Below are positions 59,992-64,000 of a stretch of DNA of 64,000 nucleotides, one piece after another (the first letter of the stretch is position 1; the number at the start of each line of letters is the position of its first letter). The notes beneath the pieces are model-generated. The model did no database searches and was not told the origin of the DNA. It worked only from the letters and a program-made list of their open reading frames with translations. The translations under genes and the position numbers were made by a program. The DNA comes from Pseudomonadales bacterium (GTDB lineage: Bacteria; Pseudomonadota; Gammaproteobacteria; Pseudomonadales; Halieaceae), in assembly GCA_024234855.1 (NCBI GenBank), contig JACKNN010000001.1:186001-250000 (forward strand), read 5' to 3'.

Positions 59992-61275
59992 ATGCAAAAT
60001 CAAGCTCATGTCGACTCCTGGTATGCCGCCACTGCCAACCTGAAACTGGATCTCCCACCACTGCAGGGAGCGGTAGTTACCGATGTTTGTGTGATCGGCG
60101 CGGGCTATACCGGACTGTCTGCCGCCATCCACCTGCGCCAGCTCGGTTACAGCGTTACCGTGCTGGAGGCGAACAAAATTGGCTGGGGGGCGTCCGGACG
60201 CAACGGCGGGCACGTCGGCACCGGCCAGCGACTCGACCAGGAGCAGCTGGAAAAATGGTTGGGATTGGACCACGCCAGGGCGCTGTGGGCACTGGGCCTG
60301 GAGGCCGTGGACACGGTCTGCCAGCTGATCGAACAACACGACATTGATTGCGAGCTGAAGCAGGGCAACCTGCATGTCGCATCCAAGGCCAGTGACATCG
60401 CCAGCCTGCCGGGTGAAGTGGAACACCTGCAAAAAGTCTATGATTACCAGCAGATTCGCTATGTCGACGCCGCCGAGCTGAAGCAGATGACCTCGGCCCG
60501 GGGGTTCGGCGGGGCGACGCTGAACAGCGGTTGCCGCCACCTGCACCCGCTCAACTACGCACTGGGCCTGGCGCGGGCCGCGCTGGCGCTGGGCGCCCAA
60601 CTGCATGAGGGCAGCAGGGTGTTGTCCTACACCGAGGGCGAGAAAGTCTCGGTAAAAACTGATCGCGGAGAAGTGCGGGCCCGCTTCCTGGTGGTGGCGT
60701 GCAATGGCTATCTCGAAAAGCTCGAGCCGCGCACCGCCGGCCACATCATGCCCATCAACAACTACATGCTGGCCACCGAGCCCCTGTCGGAGGAACTGGC
60801 GCGTCGCCTTATCCGCGACGACACATCCATTTCCGACAGCCGCTTCGTGATCAATTACTGGAAACTCTCAGCGGACAACCGACTGCTGTTTGGCGGGGGG
60901 GAATCCTACAGCAGTCGATTCCCGGCCGATCTCAAGGGCTTTGTCCGCAAGTACATGTTGCGCGTTTACCCCGAGCTGGCCGATACGCGCATCGATTACG
61001 GCTGGGGCGGAACCCTGGCCATTACCCTCAAGCGCATGCCCGATTTCGGCCGGCTCTCGCCCAACACATTTTACGCCCACGGCTATTCCGGCCACGGCGT
61101 GCCCATTGCGACGCTCGCCGGCAAACTGTTGGCGGAAGTCATCAGCGGCACCGCCGAGCGCTTCGATGTCATGGCCAGCGTACCTCCCAGCCGCTTTCCC
61201 GGCGGCACCCTGCTGAGGTGGCCGGGACTGGTGGCCGGCATGCTGTTTTACAAGCTCAGGGACAGTATCGGCTGA
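59992..61275 (+). CDS. puuB: Gamma-glutamylputrescine oxidase-like FAD enzyme
   Basis: A 427-residue DAO-family flavoprotein. The FAD-binding motif is VCVIGAGYTGLSAA, followed by VLEANKIGWGASGRNGGH, and near the end YAHGYSGHGVPIATLAGKLLAE. The N-terminal SWYAATAN is typical of PuuB. It oxidises gamma-glutamylputrescine to the aldehyde with release of ammonia and peroxide. It is divergent from the PuuA-like gene with a 125-bp shared control region, supporting joint function. Confidence 0.9.
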   Translation: MQNQAHVDSWYAATANLKLDLPPLQGAVVTDVCVIGAGYTGLSAAIHLRQLGYSVTVLEANKIGWGASGRNGGHVGTGQRLDQEQLEKWLGLDHARALWALGLEAVDTVCQLIEQHDIDCELKQGNLHVASKASDIASLPGEVEHLQKVYDYQQIRYVDAAELKQMTSARGFGGATLNSGCRHLHPLNYALGLARAALALGAQLHEGSRVLSYTEGEKVSVKTDRGEVRARFLVVACNGYLEKLEPRTAGHIMPINNYMLATEPLSEELARRLIRDDTSISDSRFVINYWKLSADNRLLFGGGESYSSRFPADLKGFVRKYMLRVYPELADTRIDYGWGGTLAITLKRMPDFGRLSPNTFYAHGYSGHGVPIATLAGKLLAEVISGTAERFDVMASVPPSRFPGGTLLRWPGLVAGMLFYKLRDSIG

Positions 61276-61402
61276 CCGGCGCAACCCGCCTCGGGGAGCG
61301 CGCTGTCGCAACCCGGGTTATCGGTCGCTGATACAGCCGGGCGATTCATTGCTAGAATGCCCCCCACCGCCTGGACCGGCCTGTTAATCCTGGACTGCCC
61401 CC

Positions 61403-62416
61403 GTGATACCGAAAACCCTGGCAATACGCCCACAGGACGACTGGCAAAGCCAGTTGCGCAATGTCGTCAGCTCGGCCCGGGAGTTGCTCGACCTGCTGGC
61501 GCTGCAACCGGCGGATGTAAACTACGCCGACGCCGCCTGCCGGGATTTTGCCCTGAAAGTGCCGCGGGCATTTGTCGGGCGGATGCGGATCGGCGATCCC
61601 GCCGATCCGCTGCTGTTACAGGTGCTGGCCCGGGGGGAGGAAATGCGGGTGACGGCGGGGTTCAGCGAGGATCCGGTGGGGGAGACCGGCGCCGCCAATC
61701 CCACAAAGGGAATTATTCATAAGTACCACGGCCGCGTGCTGTTGATAGTCAGCAGCGGCTGCGCCATTAATTGTCGCTATTGCTTCAGGCGCCACTTTCC
61801 CTACGCGGACAACCAGAACAGCCGGCGGGAGTGGCGCGAGACGCTGGCGTATATTGCCGCCAATACCGATGTCAGTGAAGTCATCCTCAGCGGTGGCGAC
61901 CCGTTACTGGCCAGTGATCAATACCTGGATGAACTGGTGACTTCGATTGCCGCCATCGGCCACGTGCGCCGCCTGCGTATTCACACCCGGCTGCCCGTGG
62001 TGATTCCCGATCGCGTAACCCCCGGGCTGCTCGACGCCATCAGCCGGCCGCACCTGCAGACCGTGGTCGTCATTCACTGCAATCACGCCAACGAGATCGA
62101 CGCATCGGTTGACGCGGCGCTGGCGCGCCTGGCCGGACGCGGCATCACCCTGCTCAACCAGGCGGTTCTGCTGGCGGGAATCAATGATACGGCCCCGGCC
62201 CTGACCGCCCTCAGTGAGCGGCTGTTTGCGGCGGGGGTCATGCCCTACTACCTGCACCTGCTGGATAAGGTACAGGGCGCCGCCCATTTCGATGTACCCG
62301 AGGAGCGAGCCCGTGAGCTTATCGCTGAAACAGGCGCACTCCTGCCGGGCTACCTGGTACCGAAACTGGTGCGGGAGACGGCGGGAGCACCGTCAAAAAG
62401 TATCCTGGCGGGGTGA
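61403..62416 (+). CDS. epmB: EF-P beta-lysylation protein EpmB
   Basis: A 337-residue radical SAM lysine aminomutase-like protein. The iron-sulphur motif is CAINCRYCFRRHFPY; EVILSGGDPLL and RIHTRLPVVIPDRV are further family signatures, and the short N-terminal region (WQSQLRNVVSSARELLDLL) is that of EpmB rather than KamA. It converts (S)-alpha-lysine to (R)-beta-lysine for modification of elongation factor P. efp and epmA are not in the window; efp is often next to epmB but here a puuB gene precedes it. Start GTG 61403. Confidence 0.93.
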   Translation: MIPKTLAIRPQDDWQSQLRNVVSSARELLDLLALQPADVNYADAACRDFALKVPRAFVGRMRIGDPADPLLLQVLARGEEMRVTAGFSEDPVGETGAANPTKGIIHKYHGRVLLIVSSGCAINCRYCFRRHFPYADNQNSRREWRETLAYIAANTDVSEVILSGGDPLLASDQYLDELVTSIAAIGHVRRLRIHTRLPVVIPDRVTPGLLDAISRPHLQTVVVIHCNHANEIDASVDAALARLAGRGITLLNQAVLLAGINDTAPALTALSERLFAAGVMPYYLHLLDKVQGAAHFDVPEERARELIAETGALLPGYLVPKLVRETAGAPSKSILAG

Positions 62417-62487
62417 ATTGGGGAGGAAGAGGCCAGGCAGCATGGCCGGGCTGCCCAATAACCGATCCGCCCGAGCACCCGTTTTAT

Positions 62488-62712
62488 GATCGGACCATTC
62501 AGCGTCCGCAATGCGGGCGGATCTGTATTGGGCATCGGAAAGTGAATCCCAGTACCGTTTTTGCCGGCCATGTCGTGGGAATACGCGAGGTAGCTGACAG
62601 AATATGGCTGGTCAGTTTTATGGATTATGATCCAGGATACTTTGATGAGGAGGAGGCCCGGGTGGAACCCGCCACCAATCCTCTTGTACCGGAACGGTAA
62701 ACCATGTGTCCG
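62488..62712 (+). pseudogene. Transposase C-terminal remnant with frameshift
   Basis: The frame reads RPQCGRICIGHRKVN, STVFAGHVVGIREV, RIWLVSFMDYDPGYFDEEE, the characteristic C-terminal end of integrase-type (IS481-like) transposases. There is no catalytic part upstream, since the epmB stop is only 70 bp away. The end is broken: CGG TAA ACC stands where CGG GTA ACC would read on into TMCPE, so a single lost base has created the stop at 62698-62700. It is an old insertion-sequence scar beside a tRNA gene. No terminal repeats are recognisable. Confidence 0.7.
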
Positions 62713-62730
62713 GAATACACCTTTGAAAAT

Positions 62731-62807
62731 TGGTCGGTGTGAGAGGATTCGAACCTCCGACCCCTTCCTCCCGAAGGAAGTGCGCTACCAGGCTGCGCCA
62801 CACACCG
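62731..62807 (-). tRNA. tRNA-Pro (anticodon CGG)
   Basis: A 77-nt cloverleaf on the minus strand: acceptor CGGTGTG pairs with CACACCG, the D arm is GCGC-AGCCTGGT-AGCGC, the anticodon stem CTTCC/GGAAG encloses TTCGGGA with anticodon CGG, the T arm has GGAGG-TTCGAAT-CCTCT, and ACCA is encoded at the 3' end. Confidence 0.97.
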
Positions 62808-62888
62808 ATTATTGAGGGCGCGCTACTATACCAAAAGAGTCAGGCGGAACCAATGCCTTCGCCATGGCGGCGATTATGCCGGCGGGCG

Positions 62889-63092
62889 TCAGTACACGCC
62901 CGCCCAGTGGGCCAGATACTGACTGAAGATACTCAGGCCCATCACAACCACAATCAGCAGTATCAGCAGGCGCAGCGGGCGGAACGGCTTGCGCTCGACC
63001 GCGTTGACACCGCGCTTGATAAACTCATCCACCCTGGCCTGGTCATCCGGGTACAACCGGTTCTGGTAGCTCTTGTCTTTGTCGTCTTTCAT
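62889..63092 (-). CDS. DUF3094 family small membrane protein
   Basis: A 67-residue protein. YPDDQARVDEFIKRGVNAVERKPFRP is the DUF3094 pattern, of which GVNAVERKPFRP is the core, followed by one transmembrane helix (LLILLIVVVMGLSIFSQYL). The ATG at 63092 gives the family start; a longer frame upstream crosses the terminator. Function is unknown. Orientation N-in is expected from the basic residues before the helix. Confidence 0.85.
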   Translation of the reverse strand: MKDDKDKSYQNRLYPDDQARVDEFIKRGVNAVERKPFRPLRLLILLIVVVMGLSIFSQYLAHWAGVY

Positions 63093-63101
63093 TTCCACTA
63101 T

Positions 63102-63142
63102 CAAAAAAATGGGGAGAGAACAGCTAAACGTATTCTCTCCCC
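63102..63142 (-). terminator. Intrinsic terminator after the acyl-CoA dehydrogenase gene
   Basis: On the minus strand a perfect 10-bp stem (GGGGAGAGAA with TTCTCTCCCC) and a 12-nt loop are followed by ATTTTTTT. It separates the acyl-CoA dehydrogenase gene from the DUF3094 gene, which must have its own promoter or rely on readthrough. Confidence 0.92.
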
Positions 63143-63196
63143 TTAAAGCAGGAAAGTCACCTGTTCGGGCGAGCTTTCCGAGCAGCAACTGATTGA

Positions 63197-64000
63197 CTAG
63201 AGTTCGAACAGCTCTACCGGCATCTCCATCAGGTTATCAGGACCGGACACCATCGCAGTCTTGTGGCTGAGGGTACGCGGCAGCAGTCGATCGAAGTAGA
63301 AGCGGGCGGTCATCAGTTTCGCCTCGTAGAACGATACGTCCCCGTCCGCAGCAGCGATTTTTTTCCTGGCCAGTACGGCCATGCGCGCCCAGAAGTAGGC
63401 GAGGGTCACGTAACCGCTGTACATCAGGTAATCCACGGCAGCCGCCCCGGCGGCATCGGGATTCTGCATGGCGGACTCGCCGATCTTCATGGACAGCCCC
63501 AGCCATTCATCCTTGTAGGCCTTGAGCACGCTGATGAACTCGGCATCTTCAGGGCCATCGTTGGCGACACAGAACTCATCAATCAACGCGGTGAATCCGA
63601 GCAGCAATTTGCCGCCACTGCCGATGACCTTGCGGCCCAGCAAATCCAGCGATTGAATCCCGGTGGTGCCTTCGTACAGCATGGAAATCCGCGCATCGCG
63701 CACGATCTGTTCCATGCCCCATTCCCGGATGAAGCCGTGGCCACCGTAAATCTGGACACCGAGGTTGGCAGACTCAAAGCCGGCTTCGGTAACAAAGGCC
63801 TTGCCGATAGGCGTCAGCAGCGCCAGCAGCTCATCGGCCGCCTTGGCCCGCTTCTCGTCACCGCCGTCAACGATATCGCCCAATTGCGCCAGGAAGTACA
63901 GGAACGCGCGACTGCCCTCGGTAAACGCCTTCTGCGTCAGCAGCATACGGCGCACATCGGGATGGACGATGATGGGGTCAGCCGGACCGTCCGGGTTCTT
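63197..64000 (-). CDS. Acyl-CoA dehydrogenase, C-terminal part
   Basis: About 267 codons in frame to the right edge; the start is outside the window. The visible part is the end of the long (about 600-residue) acyl-CoA dehydrogenases: VQIYGGHGFIREWGMEQI, RISMLYEGTTGIQSLDLLGR with the catalytic-region Glu, and an extra C-terminal domain (about the last 130 residues, with AYFWARMAVLARKKI and KLMTARFYFDRLLPRT). This is the DmdC/FadE-related architecture, used for fatty acyl- or methylmercaptopropionyl-CoA. The substrate cannot be settled from this part. Confidence 0.93.
   Translation of the reverse strand, partial: KNPDGPADPIIVHPDVRRMLLTQKAFTEGSRAFLYFLAQLGDIVDGGDEKRAKAADELLALLTPIGKAFVTEAGFESANLGVQIYGGHGFIREWGMEQIVRDARISMLYEGTTGIQSLDLLGRKVIGSGGKLLLGFTALIDEFCVANDGPEDAEFISVLKAYKDEWLGLSMKIGESAMQNPDAAGAAAVDYLMYSGYVTLAYFWARMAVLARKKIAAADGDVSFYEAKLMTARFYFDRLLPRTLSHKTAMVSGPDNLMEMPVELFEL

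Overview
This window looks like chromosomal DNA of a GC-rich, marine-type gammaproteobacterium. The gene set and order (a polar-type flagellar locus headed by a FleQ/FlrA-like regulator, a methylmalonyl-CoA pathway operon, PuuA/PuuB, EpmB, a PA3496-type small protein and DUF3094) fit the Halieaceae/Cellvibrionales neighbourhood. That placement is inferred from gene content, not computed.

Region 1 (1-25.8 kb) is a flagellar locus. It runs leftward as flgBCDEFGHIJKL, fliC, flaG, fliD, two tandem fliS genes, fliT, a PilZ-like gene, an orphan FixJ/LuxR-type response regulator and the 5' end of a fleQ/flrA-like gene cut by the window edge. It runs rightward as flgA, flgM, flgN and a YcgR-type flagellar brake. 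Beyond these, on the minus strand, lie an HDOD-GGDEF protein, a RecB-like protein of unknown role, a free-standing FlhB C-terminal domain, a FliK-like protein and a small lipoprotein with a complete metzincin-type zinc motif. The promoter hierarchy is readable: sigma-54 sites before fliD, flgA and (weaker) flgB, and sigma-28 sites before fliC, flgKL, flgM, the RecB-like/GGDEF pair and, less perfectly, the lipoprotein.

Region 2 (26.3-37.5 kb) is propionyl/methylmalonyl-CoA metabolism. A minus-strand operon encodes both subunits of an acyl-CoA carboxylase, methylmalonyl-CoA epimerase, the B12-dependent mutase, its MeaB GTPase and a small Rieske protein. Divergent from it are an AtuA-family protein, a DUF4387 protein and an Fe(II)/2-oxoglutarate dioxygenase.

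Region 3 (37.5-44.9 kb) looks like a small catabolic module: a secreted serine hydrolase, a TonB-dependent receptor, a TetR regulator, a periplasmic PQQ dehydrogenase and an FAH-family hydrolase. The same 20-bp palindrome occurs upstream of the hydrolase and in the receptor/TetR divergent region, which suggests one regulon.

Region 4 (44.9-53.5 kb) holds an HNH protein, a MoxR-DUF58-DUF4381-BatA-BatB/C-BatD operon, a lone gcvT and a shikimate-kinase-like gene.

Region 5 (53.5-64 kb) starts with an intergenic stretch carrying a full-consensus sigma-54 promoter. Just downstream is a compact structured segment: an 11-bp closing stem around several GGA-loop hairpins, one of which matches the CsrA binding consensus core. 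This is the best candidate here for an undescribed element, a sigma-54-controlled Csr/Rsm-type regulatory RNA. Then come a PA3496-like small protein, a radical SAM protein, a zinc-ribbon protein, a puuA-membrane protein-mtnA operon, puuB, epmB, a transposase remnant, tRNA-Pro(CGG), a DUF3094 protein and the 3' part of an acyl-CoA dehydrogenase gene.
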